Source of the DNA: Acidimicrobiales bacterium
GTDB lineage: Bacteria; Actinomycetota; Acidimicrobiia; Acidimicrobiales; Ilumatobacteraceae
DNA length: 34,986 nt
Reading direction: 5' to 3'
Assembly (NCBI GenBank): GCA_030833305.1
Contig: JAURHL010000002.1
Coordinates: 1-34,986, forward strand
Shown: positions 1 through 6,833 of the stretch, piece by piece
How the letters are laid out: each line of letters starts with the position of its first letter
Position numbering within the stretch: the first letter of the stretch is position 1
Made by a program: the position numbers and the translations under genes
The notes under the pieces: generated by a model
Database searches by the model: none
Told to the model about the DNA's origin: nothing
What the model saw: only the letters and a program-made list of their open reading frames with translations

Positions 1-240
1 CATTGATAGTGGAAAGCTGGTCTCAGTTCCGGACGAAAGAGACTTTGTTGATCTCGTCAAAACCGAACGTTGTCTTCCCTCCATCTCTTGTGAGATCTGG
101 GACAACTGGATCTTCGTCAATCAAGATCCTGAGGCAATGGCGTTCTCCGATCACATCGGCAAGATCGCCGATGAAATGTCGGAGTTTCAAGGCGCCAATT
201 TACGTACTGTCGCCAAACAAAGCGAGATCGTTCCGTGCAA
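1..240. other. Low-GC patch inside the Rieske gene
   Basis: Hand count gives 117 G or C in 240 bases (about 49%), against 38 of 60 (63%) in the next 60 bases. Codons here end in A or T far more often than in neighbouring genes (ATT GAT AGT GGA at the start). The reading frame runs through without a break. The patch is open on the left, so its full size is unknown. Recent replacement by a lower-GC homologue or an assembly junction would both explain it. Confidence 0.6.
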
Positions 241-880
241 CTGGAAGGTCACGGCCGAGGCCTTCCTGGAGGTGTACCACTTCCGGCACATCCACAGTCG
301 CAACGGCGAGAGTCTCCTCGACAACCGGGGCGCCACCATGGGTCTGTTGCCCAACGGGTGCTCGCGCATGGTCACCCCGTTCTCCAAGGCCTCGTACACC
401 GCCCTCGGCATGACGAACTGGGACGACTACCGGCACGTCGTCATCCCGGGGTTCACCGACATCGAGACCGTCAACGACATGGTCCGCTGCACCAGCAGCG
501 CCTACGGGATCTTCCCCAACCTCATCACCCCGGTGGCGGCCTACGGTTTTCCCTTCATCACCTTCTGGCCCCTCGACAAACGCACCACGCGGATCGACTG
601 GACGCACTACGCGCCGATCGACTTCGATCCCACCGACGGACTACCCGCCCACTGGCAGGCGCGACTGGACAACTTCGCGACGATCATGCAAGAGGACTTC
701 TGGAACATGGCGCCCATGCAACGGTCGCTGGAGTCACCCGCGATGCGCGGCATGCCCATCAACTATCAGGAACGGCGTATCTGGAACTTTCACGAACAGA
801 TCGATCGCCTGATCGGCATCGAGAAGATCCCCGAGGCTCTTCGCGTTCCGCAGTTGCTGGCGAACTGGATCGAACGCTGA
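2..880 (+). CDS. Rieske non-haem iron oxygenase alpha subunit, C-terminal 292 residues (5' end outside window)
   Basis: Reading frame is open from base 2 to a TGA at 878-880. The visible part starts just after the Rieske [2Fe-2S] domain, since its early motif WDNWIFVNQDPEA is the strand that follows the cluster in this family. The mononuclear-iron site is present: NWK followed by an E-x-x-Y-H-F-R-H-I-H segment (bases 236-297) gives the two histidines, and QEDFWNM near base 690 gives the aspartate. It should hydroxylate or demethylate an aromatic or polycyclic substrate in the cytoplasm, using electrons from a reductase not seen in the window. Bases 1-240 are only about 49% GC and the rest about 65%, so the gene looks mosaic. 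It ends 2 bases from the convergent SnoaL-like gene. Family call is secure; substrate unknown. Confidence 0.9.
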   Translation: MDSGKLVSVPDERDFVDLVKTERCLPSISCEIWDNWIFVNQDPEAMAFSDHIGKIADEMSEFQGANLRTVAKQSEIVPCNWKVTAEAFLEVYHFRHIHSRNGESLLDNRGATMGLLPNGCSRMVTPFSKASYTALGMTNWDDYRHVVIPGFTDIETVNDMVRCTSSAYGIFPNLITPVAAYGFPFITFWPLDKRTTRIDWTHYAPIDFDPTDGLPAHWQARLDNFATIMQEDFWNMAPMQRSLESPAMRGMPINYQERRIWNFHEQIDRLIGIEKIPEALRVPQLLANWIER

Positions 881-882
881 GA

Positions 883-1350
883 TCAGCCGCGGGCCACTCG
901 CGGGTTGCCGTCGGTCCACATGACGGTCAACTTGCGGAACACGATGCGCCAACCATCGGGGGTGCGCTTCAATTCGTCCTCGTAGCGACCGGCGATGATG
1001 AAGTTGGGTCCTCCCTCGGCGGCTTTGCGCACGTGCTGTGACTGCAGATAGCAACGACACCAGGCCCGGTCACCCTCCACGCGAACCATGTGGTTGGCCA
1101 CCAGATGCTGGGTCTGTTCGAGCGGTTCGAGGGCCCGGCGAATACGGGCCTTGATGGCGTCACGTCCCCGAACGTCCTCCAGAAGATCACCGTTCGCATC
1201 GGGGTCGAACACTCCGTCGAGGGCCTCGAAATCCTTGGTGTCGAGGGCCCAGCAATAACGATGGGTCAGGTCGACGATGGCCGCACGATCGACCAGGAGA
1301 CGGGCGGCGGTGGCGGAATCGAGGTTCTCGATCGACTGGCTTTCGAACAT
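883..1350 (-). CDS. SnoaL-like / NTF2-fold protein (155 aa)
   Basis: A small cone-shaped NTF2-fold protein of the SnoaL_4 type. It has an N-terminal helix with RAAIVDLTHRYCWALDTKD, then FEALDGVFDPDA, and ends in the strand segment GWRIVFRKLTVMWTDG. These are the family hallmarks; members act as cyclases, isomerases, dehydratases or small oxygenase subunits. I chose the ATG at 1350 (MFESQS), because TACGGT lies exactly six bases upstream of it and no ribosome binding site is visible. An ATG at 1371 is in frame and would add seven residues. The next gene upstream is divergent (VOC, 1416) and the Rieske gene converges 2 bases away. A role beside an oxygenase is plausible, but the exact reaction is unknown. 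Confidence 0.8.
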   Translation of the reverse strand: MFESQSIENLDSATAARLLVDRAAIVDLTHRYCWALDTKDFEALDGVFDPDANGDLLEDVRGRDAIKARIRRALEPLEQTQHLVANHMVRVEGDRAWCRCYLQSQHVRKAAEGGPNFIIAGRYEDELKRTPDGWRIVFRKLTVMWTDGNPRVARG

Positions 1351-1356
1351 GACCGA

Positions 1357-1362
1357 ACCGTA
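1357..1362 (-). promoter_or_regulatory. -10 hexamer for leaderless SnoaL-like gene
   Basis: Read on the minus strand this is TACGGT, then TCGGTC, then ATG at 1350. The six-base gap puts the transcription start on the start codon, as in actinobacterial leaderless genes. The same hexamer and spacing recur before 3699 and 27850. Confidence 0.5.
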
Positions 1363-1403
1363 CCCGAGCATCGTGTACCCGAACGACCGCTGCGTTCGTG
1401 TGG

Positions 1404-1409
1404 AATGCT
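1404..1409 (+). promoter_or_regulatory. Possible -10 hexamer for leaderless VOC gene
   Basis: AATGCT, a six-base gap (GTGACC), then ATG at 1416. It matches the A at position 2 and T at position 6 of an actinobacterial -10, but not the first T. No Shine-Dalgarno sequence is seen. Weak on its own; supported by the same geometry at other genes in the window. Confidence 0.3.
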
Positions 1410-1415
1410 GTGACC

Positions 1416-1889
1416 ATGCGCGACCTCGGAGAACCGGTGCAGATCGCCTACGCCGTGAGTCCGAACGTTCCCGTTCGCGAGCACGCGAATCGTCACGCAA
1501 AGCGTTGGGGATCCGGACCTTTCGTCGTGGCCGAGCACATCGATCTCGCCGTGTCGCTCGTGAACGGGGCACCCACGCCCTTCGATCACTCCTCGGCCTA
1601 CGGCTGGTGGGGTGAGCTCATGGTGGAGCTGGTGGTGGAACACACCGCCCCCCTCGTGCCTCCGGGTCGCGTTCACCACGTGGCGTACATGGTCGATTCG
1701 TTGCCCGCGGCCATCGAGCACTGTCGGTCGCACGGAGCCCCCGTGTTGCTCGAGGCCCGCACGAGAACCGGGACCGACTTCGTCTTCTGCGATGCCCGCG
1801 ACGAACTGGGTCACCTCGTCGAGCTGTACGAACGCAGCGCGGATCTTGTGGCGTTCTACGAACGCGTGCGGTCACTCGCCCGCGGGTGA
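1416..1889 (+). CDS. VOC (glyoxalase/dioxygenase) superfamily protein, 157 aa
   Basis: Small protein of the vicinal oxygen chelate fold. It has an N-terminal half with GSGPFVVAEHIDL, a second half opening with RVHHVAYMVDSLPAAIEHC, and a closing strand LGHLVELYE whose glutamate is the usual third metal ligand. VOC proteins use a divalent metal for isomerisation, epimerisation, ring cleavage or lyase reactions. The ATG at 1416 is preferred over an in-frame GTG at 1398 because of the -10-like hexamer six bases before it. It is divergent from the SnoaL-like gene, and its TGA (1887-1889) abuts the stop of the convergent dioxygenase at 1890. The same length as the VOC gene at 4753-5226 but clearly different in sequence. 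Reaction unknown. Confidence 0.8.
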   Translation: MRDLGEPVQIAYAVSPNVPVREHANRHAKRWGSGPFVVAEHIDLAVSLVNGAPTPFDHSSAYGWWGELMVELVVEHTAPLVPPGRVHHVAYMVDSLPAAIEHCRSHGAPVLLEARTRTGTDFVFCDARDELGHLVELYERSADLVAFYERVRSLARG

Positions 1890-3260
1890 TCAGATCATCG
1901 AGTCGTCGACCCAGCTACCGTGGAATCCGTACGGCACCCGCTGGGGCAGGTGCACTCGTGCCACCGCGGGCTTCGACAGATCCGAGGCGTCGAGGATGAC
2001 CAGGTCGGTGCGGTTGGTGGATTCGTCGTGCACGAAGCCCATCGCCCATCCCTCGTCCTCGCCGGCCGTTGCCGAATCCTGAACGAACACGAATTCGCCC
2101 GGATGCGCGTGCGGACCGAGGTCGTGAACGGTCTTGGATCCGTCGCTCATGTCGTAACGCGCCACCACGCCGGGGTCGCCGCCGGGAACACCCGAGCCCG
2201 AACCGGTGACGGCGGATCGCGAGCCGGCCACCCATCCGTATCGGTGCTTCAACCCGACCAGGCGTTCGTCGACGCGCGGAAACGCGTGCGCCCAATCGTC
2301 GATCTGGGTCTCGCTCACCGCACCGGTACGCATGTTGAAACGCCAGCGGTACATGAAACACGGCTCGAAACTGTCCATCGATCCGCGCCACATCGACTCG
2401 TGACGTCCGACATCGCACACCACCTCGTCACCGTCGACGAACGCGTTCAACGGATGGAACACGTAACAGGGATCGATCTCGAACCAACGAACGTCCTTGT
2501 CGGTGCCCATGCGCGGCATGATGCCGATGCGGGCGCCGTAGTTATCGTCCCAGCCGATCGGTGGCAGCCCCTCGGCCATCTTGTCGAGGTTGAAGACCAC
2601 CGGCAGGTCCATGAAGATGGCGTGCTCGCGGGTGATCATGAAGTCGTGCATCATCGTGCCCTTGGGCGTGGTGATGGGTGCCGAATGGACCAACTGTCCC
2701 CGCCCGTCGAGGACGTGATACGTCACGAACGGGGCCACCGCGGAGTACCCGAAGAAGTGCAGTTCGTTGGTCTCGGCGCACAACTTCGGGTGTGCGGTGA
2801 ACGCGGTCGTCAATCGACCACCGAAGTCGTCGCATCCGATCGTTTCCAATTCCGGCGAGATCTCCCACGGAAGGTGACCCTCCTCGAGCGCCCAGATGCG
2901 ACCGGCGTGAGCCAGGACGTGGGTGTTGGCCGCGCTGGCGGTGGGGTCGAACATCGTCTCGGGGTCCATGGCGTCCATGCCGTTCAGGTACTTCGGAGTG
3001 CGCACGTACCGGTTGCGGTACCACTTGGCCTGGCCGTTTTCGATGCGCACGCCGTGCACCATGCCGTCGCCGAAGAACCAGTGTCCGGCCGTGCCGTCTT
3101 TCGGGTTGGAGCCGTTGCGCACGTACAGACCCGACAAACCGGACGGGATGGATCCGGTCACCGACAGATTGGTGTCGGTCACCTCGTCGAAGACGGGCGC
3201 GTAGTTGCCGCGCAGGAACCACGGTGTCTGTTCGGCGTTACGGTCGAGCATGTCGGTCAT
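1890..3260 (-). CDS. Carotenoid/stilbene cleavage oxygenase (RPE65 family), 456 aa
   Basis: Non-haem iron dioxygenase that cleaves conjugated double bonds in carotenoids, apocarotenoids or stilbene-type compounds. All four iron-binding histidines of the seven-bladed propeller are identifiable: H157 (TAHPK), H205 (MMHDF), H269 (FHPLNAF) and H447 (YGFHGSW). The opening FLRGNYAPVFDE and LYVRNGSNP are also typical. Length is normal for the bacterial lignostilbene dioxygenase/apocarotenoid oxygenase group. The start at 3260 has GAAGGGAA about seven bases upstream. It lies 34 bases downstream of the ABM monooxygenase gene, on the same strand, and probably forms a unit with it. It has no signal peptide and should be cytosolic. 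The choice between carotenoid and stilbene substrates cannot be made from sequence by eye. Confidence 0.92.
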   Translation of the reverse strand: MTDMLDRNAEQTPWFLRGNYAPVFDEVTDTNLSVTGSIPSGLSGLYVRNGSNPKDGTAGHWFFGDGMVHGVRIENGQAKWYRNRYVRTPKYLNGMDAMDPETMFDPTASAANTHVLAHAGRIWALEEGHLPWEISPELETIGCDDFGGRLTTAFTAHPKLCAETNELHFFGYSAVAPFVTYHVLDGRGQLVHSAPITTPKGTMMHDFMITREHAIFMDLPVVFNLDKMAEGLPPIGWDDNYGARIGIMPRMGTDKDVRWFEIDPCYVFHPLNAFVDGDEVVCDVGRHESMWRGSMDSFEPCFMYRWRFNMRTGAVSETQIDDWAHAFPRVDERLVGLKHRYGWVAGSRSAVTGSGSGVPGGDPGVVARYDMSDGSKTVHDLGPHAHPGEFVFVQDSATAGEDEGWAMGFVHDESTNRTDLVILDASDLSKPAVARVHLPQRVPYGFHGSWVDDSMI

Positions 3261-3294
3261 GTCGGTGTTCCCTTCGTGAGGTGTGTGTCTGGCT

Positions 3295-3699
3295 TCAACG
3301 ATGTTCGGCCCACCAAGGCGCGACTTGGGCGGCGAAGCGTTTGGCGTACGCGCGCGTCAGTTCGTCGGTGGATCCGGAGAGGTCCTGGGCTTCGGTGCTC
3401 GGCAACGGGCTCGCGCCCTGCATCGGGTCGACCCATTCCAGGCGGAGACCGGCCAACACCGAGCCCAGTTGGGGTGACGCCGCTTCGTGGTGCTCGCTCG
3501 TCTGATGCGCGATGAACGCGGCGAAGTCGGTGAAGGCGAGCAACGTGTAGTAGGTGCTCGGTTCGGAGCCCCGCCAGTACTCGTAACGGAGCAGACCGGC
3601 CTCGGTCGTGTGGCTGAGTTCGTAGAGTTCGCGCGAGATCGCCTCGAACTCCGCTTCGGCACCCGCTCGTACCGTGATGTGCGCGAGGATCGTGGCCAC
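3295..3699 (-). CDS. Antibiotic biosynthesis monooxygenase (ABM) domain protein, 134 aa
   Basis: Ferredoxin-like alpha+beta barrel of the ABM/quinol monooxygenase family. It opens with ATILAHITVRAGAEAEFEAI, followed by EAGLLRYEYWRG, then YYTLLAFTDFAAFIAHQTSEHH, which is the usual order of strand, helix, strand and His-rich loop. The C-terminal 40 residues (WVDPMQGASPLPST onward) extend past the domain. It starts with GTG at 3699; a TACGGT hexamer six bases upstream suggests a leaderless transcript. The dioxygenase gene follows 34 bases downstream. Family members oxidise quinols or polyketide-like aromatics without a cofactor, or only bind such compounds. Function inferred at domain level only. 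Confidence 0.82.
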   Translation of the reverse strand: MATILAHITVRAGAEAEFEAISRELYELSHTTEAGLLRYEYWRGSEPSTYYTLLAFTDFAAFIAHQTSEHHEAASPQLGSVLAGLRLEWVDPMQGASPLPSTEAQDLSGSTDELTRAYAKRFAAQVAPWWAEHR

Positions 3700-3705
3700 G
3701 ACGGC

Positions 3706-3711
3706 ACCGTA
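3706..3711 (-). promoter_or_regulatory. -10 hexamer for leaderless ABM gene
   Basis: On the minus strand: TACGGT, then GCCGTC (six bases), then GTG at 3699. No ribosome binding site is present. Hexamer, spacing and the GTC ending of the spacer match those before 1350 and 27850. Confidence 0.55.
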
Positions 3712-3764
3712 ACAAACCCCCCGCGTTCTGGGTAGGAAAAGTGCCCGAAACCGGCGCTTTCTCC

Positions 3765-3780
3765 GACCCGGATCGGGGTC
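3765..3780 (-). terminator. Weak stem-loop at the end of the SDR gene
   Basis: GACCC, six bases, GGGTC form a five-pair stem that overlaps the SDR stop codon region. There is no T-run after it on the minus strand, so it is not a classical terminator. The next gene downstream has its own promoter-like hexamer, which makes partial termination here plausible. Confidence 0.2.
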
Positions 3781-4756
3781 AGCCCACCAGTCGCTCGCTC
3801 AGAACCCAGAGTTCCCGGGCTCGCTCGGGGTCCACCGCGCGGGCGGCCACCCCGACGGCGGCCAAGGAATCGTCGTCGACCACCGGCGACACGTTGCAGT
3901 CTTCGCAGTACTCGCCACCGCGGCCATCGAGCAACGCCGACGTGGCCGCCCACACCGTGGTGGCGGCTCCTTGTTCCGGACTCTTCCACGTGAGCGCCTG
4001 GGGCCGGTCGCTGATGCGATCCATCAAGGACTGGATCACCTCGGGTGTCATGTACCTACCAAGTTCGGTGTGGATGCCACCGGGGTGAACCGCGAAGGCA
4101 CGAACGCCGAGGTCCCGGTATCGACGATCGATCTCGACCGCGTGCAGGACGTTGCAGGTCTTGGCTGCCCCGTACGACAGGAACGGGTCGTAGTCGCGTT
4201 TCGCGAAGTTCGGGTCGTCGAAGTCGATGTCACCCATGCGATGACCCGCCGACGAGAGCACCACCACCCGCGCCGGCGCCGACTGCACGAGCCGCGGCAG
4301 CAACTCGCGCGCCAACAAGAAGTGCCCGAGATGATCGACACCGAACTGTTGCTCGAAACCGTCGCTGGTGTGACCCAACGGCGTGGCCATGATTCCGGCG
4401 TTCAGGATGAGCCCGTGAAGCGGGCGGGAATCGGCGAGAAAGCGCGCCGACGCCGCGCGCACCGACGCCAGCGAGCCGAGGTCGATGTCCAACTCCTCGA
4501 GGTCCGCTCCGGGATGCGCGTCGCGAATGGACGTCATGGCCTCGCGGTTCTTGTCGGGATTGCGCGCGGCCATCACGACGGTGGCCCCGTGCGCGGCCAG
4601 TGCCCGGGTGGTTTCGAGACCGAGTCCGCCCGAGGCCCCGGTGACCAGGAACCGACGACCCGTGAGGTCGAGACCGGCGAGAACGTCGTCGGTGGTGGAC
4701 GCGGCCGAGAAGCCGCTCGCGGTGGGTGTGTGGGGTGCGGTCATCGCGTCACTCAT
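3779..4756 (-). CDS. Short-chain dehydrogenase/reductase, retinol dehydrogenase-like (325 aa)
   Basis: NAD(P)-dependent oxidoreductase with a Rossmann fold. Nucleotide-binding TGASGGLG is at residues 39-46, NAG at 119-121, the catalytic serine in VVLSSAG near 168, and the Y195-x3-K199 pair in SYGAAK. The long form with an N-terminal extension of about 30 residues and the GHLILN/HLGHFLLARELL pattern resembles the retinol dehydrogenase/protochlorophyllide reductase branch, which favours hydrophobic alcohols or ketones. The start at 4756 (MSDAM) overlaps the TGA of the upstream VOC gene as ATGA, so translation is coupled; a second ATG at 4744 is possible. A short GC palindrome (3765-3780) covers its stop codon. 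Confidence 0.88.
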   Translation of the reverse strand: MSDAMTAPHTPTASGFSAASTTDDVLAGLDLTGRRFLVTGASGGLGLETTRALAAHGATVVMAARNPDKNREAMTSIRDAHPGADLEELDIDLGSLASVRAASARFLADSRPLHGLILNAGIMATPLGHTSDGFEQQFGVDHLGHFLLARELLPRLVQSAPARVVVLSSAGHRMGDIDFDDPNFAKRDYDPFLSYGAAKTCNVLHAVEIDRRYRDLGVRAFAVHPGGIHTELGRYMTPEVIQSLMDRISDRPQALTWKSPEQGAATTVWAATSALLDGRGGEYCEDCNVSPVVDDDSLAAVGVAARAVDPERARELWVLSERLVG

Positions 4757-5226
4757 CCGAGCGGTCCGCCGGCGAACCAACGATCGAACATGGGCTTGAT
4801 CGCGCTCCAGACCAACTCCACGATCAGACCGCTGGGCGGTTGGACGTAGGTGAATGCTCCGTAGTTCTTCTCGGGTGGTGCCTGGGCCATGACGATCGTC
4901 CACCCCCGTTCGACGAGCGCCAACGACTCGCCCGCCACGTCGTCGGACCACACGCCGACATGATGCAGACCCGGGTTCGAGCGACCGTCCCAGATGGAAC
5001 CCGGCGCTCCTTCGAGCAACTCGATGTGCTGGGGTCCCTCGGCCGAATACGTGAACCGCAAGGGAATCTGCTTCTCCCCCTCGCCGGGCAACCACACGTT
5101 CTGCTCGCGGGTTTGCGGTTCGCACCACGTCACCCCGAGCGAATCACCCAACTCGGACATCGCCCGTTCCAGGTTCGGGACACGAATTCCTTGGTGGTAA
5201 CACCGGCTGTAATCGACTTGCTTCAC
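4753..5226 (-). CDS. VOC superfamily protein, 157 aa
   Basis: Vicinal oxygen chelate protein. CYHQGIRVPNLERAMSELG is the first metal-ligand strand and helix. GLHHVGVWSDDVAGE is the second, and GLIVELV supplies the closing glutamate. A middle strand reads QHIELLEGAPGSIW, which is typical of the glyoxalase_4/methylmalonyl-CoA epimerase-like subgroup. It starts with GTG at 5226 behind a strong GAGGGGGA. It sits 20 bases after the acyl-CoA synthetase gene and overlaps the SDR start by four bases, so it belongs to the same operon. Given the CoA-ester context, an epimerase or isomerase on an acyl-CoA is possible, but this is inference. Confidence 0.82.
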   Translation of the reverse strand: MKQVDYSRCYHQGIRVPNLERAMSELGDSLGVTWCEPQTREQNVWLPGEGEKQIPLRFTYSAEGPQHIELLEGAPGSIWDGRSNPGLHHVGVWSDDVAGESLALVERGWTIVMAQAPPEKNYGAFTYVQPPSGLIVELVWSAIKPMFDRWFAGGPLG

Positions 5227-5246
5227 GTCTCCCCCTCGTTCGGAAC

Positions 5247-6824
5247 TCAGATGCGTCGCTGATGACCTTCCCAATAGGGCGCCCGCAGCGGAGCCTTTTG
5301 GATCTTGCCCGTTCCGGTGCGCGGCACGTGGGCCACGTAGTCGACCGAACGCGGCGCCTTGTAACCGGCCAGAAGTTCGCGACAGTGGGCGATCAATTCC
5401 GATGACAAGGATTCGTCGGCCATGACGCCGTCCTTCACCTGCACCAAGGCCTTCACGCTCTCGCCGAACTCCTCGTCGGGGACACCGATGACCGCCACGT
5501 CCTCGACCGCCGGATGCACCGCCAGGACTCCTTCGATCTCGGCCGGGTAGATGTTGACGCCACCGCTGATGATCATGTCGATCTTGCGATCGCTCAACCA
5601 CAAGTAGCCGTCGGCATCGAGGTAGCCGACGTCGCCGGTCGTGAACACGCCGGGCTCGAGATGAGCCGCGGCCGTCTTGCCTTCGTCGTTGTGGTACGTG
5701 AAATCGGTGCCCATCTTGTTGCGGAAGTACAACGTGCCCTCGGCACCCTGAGCAACGCGGTTGCCTTCGTCGTCGACCACGATCACTTCGACGGTCTCCA
5801 ACGGTTTGCCCACACTTCCACCCTTGGCCAACCACTCCGCCGAGGAGATCGTGGAGATGATCGAGCCTTCGGTGCTGCCGTAGTACTCGGTGATCTTCGG
5901 ACCCATCCATTCGATCAGGCCCCGCTTCACCGCCGGCGGACACGGGGCCGCGCCGTGCCACACCGTCGTGAGCGAACCACCGACGAAACGACTCTTCACG
6001 TCATCGGGCAGGTCGAGCATGCGCTTCATCTGCGTGGGAACCAGGTGAACGTTGGTGCAGGCATGGCGATCGATCAGCTCGAGCATTCCGGCCGAGTCGA
6101 ACTTGTGCTGCATGACCACCGACGATCCACCGATCATCGGCAGGTACGAGAACGCCCATTGCGCCGAGTGGTAGAACGGCCCGCACAACATGGTGCGACC
6201 GGGAATGGGCAGGAAGTTCGAGAAGCCCGCCGCCACCAGCTTCATGATGTCGGGCGTCATCGACAGCCCTCCGGACAACATGCCCCGAACCCCCTTGGGG
6301 CGACCGGTGGTGCCCGAGGTGTAGAACATCGGACCTCCGAGCATCTGATCCGCGGGTTCCGCGGGCGAGCCGGCCGACACGACGTCGTCGTATTCGCGGA
6401 ATCGACCGTCGCCGCGAACCACCGAGTCGGTGGCCGTTCGGATGCCGACCACCAAGCGAACGTTCGCACTGCGATCGTCGCGCAACGCCACGGCGGTGGC
6501 CTCGGCGAAGCGGTCGTCGACGAAGACGGCGGCGGCGTCGGCGTCGGCGAACACGTACGCCAATTCGTCGGCCACCCAGTGCCAGTTGACCGGCACGTAG
6601 GTCCAGCCGCCGTGAGCGCAGGCCATCGCCAGTTCGAAGTACTCGCAGTGATTGCCCACGATGACTGCCACCGTGTCACCGGTCCGCAGACCGGCGTCGC
6701 GCAGACCGTTGACGAGCCGATTCACGCGCTCGTCCAGTTGGGCCCAGGTGACCTCGCGGAACTCGTCGATCAGAGCGGCGACGTCGCCTCGATCACGAGC
6801 GTGGTCGGAGGTGAGAACGGCCAT
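5247..6824 (-). CDS. AMP-dependent acyl-CoA synthetase (525 aa)
   Basis: ANL-superfamily enzyme: acid plus ATP gives acyl-AMP, then CoA gives acyl-CoA. The P-loop YTSGTTGRPKGV is at residues 168-179, the adenylate-binding EYYGSTEGS is in the middle, and GTGKIQKAPLR near the C terminus holds the catalytic lysine (K507). The hinge region TGDVGYLDADGYLWLSDRK is intact. Length is normal. It lies 9 bases after the thiolase gene and 20 bases before the VOC gene on the same strand, so an operon is very likely. It resembles medium/long-chain or aryl acid ligases of the FadD/caiC type. It probably activates the acid made by the oxidative steps encoded around it. Confidence 0.93.
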   Translation of the reverse strand: MAVLTSDHARDRGDVAALIDEFREVTWAQLDERVNRLVNGLRDAGLRTGDTVAVIVGNHCEYFELAMACAHGGWTYVPVNWHWVADELAYVFADADAAAVFVDDRFAEATAVALRDDRSANVRLVVGIRTATDSVVRGDGRFREYDDVVSAGSPAEPADQMLGGPMFYTSGTTGRPKGVRGMLSGGLSMTPDIMKLVAAGFSNFLPIPGRTMLCGPFYHSAQWAFSYLPMIGGSSVVMQHKFDSAGMLELIDRHACTNVHLVPTQMKRMLDLPDDVKSRFVGGSLTTVWHGAAPCPPAVKRGLIEWMGPKITEYYGSTEGSIISTISSAEWLAKGGSVGKPLETVEVIVVDDEGNRVAQGAEGTLYFRNKMGTDFTYHNDEGKTAAAHLEPGVFTTGDVGYLDADGYLWLSDRKIDMIISGGVNIYPAEIEGVLAVHPAVEDVAVIGVPDEEFGESVKALVQVKDGVMADESLSSELIAHCRELLAGYKAPRSVDYVAHVPRTGTGKIQKAPLRAPYWEGHQRRI

Positions 6825-6833
6825 GGTGCGACC

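Noticed and set aside
1371..1572. Longer N-terminal form of the SnoaL-like gene
   Set aside because: It would run through the divergent VOC gene, and its translation is Arg/Ser-rich without family similarity. The start at 1350 has a promoter-like hexamer at the right distance.
1920..3515. Plus-strand open frame (531 codons) opposite the carotenoid-type dioxygenase
   Set aside because: The minus strand has all four iron histidines and a proper ribosome binding site. The plus-strand frame has no motif and continues antisense into the ABM gene.
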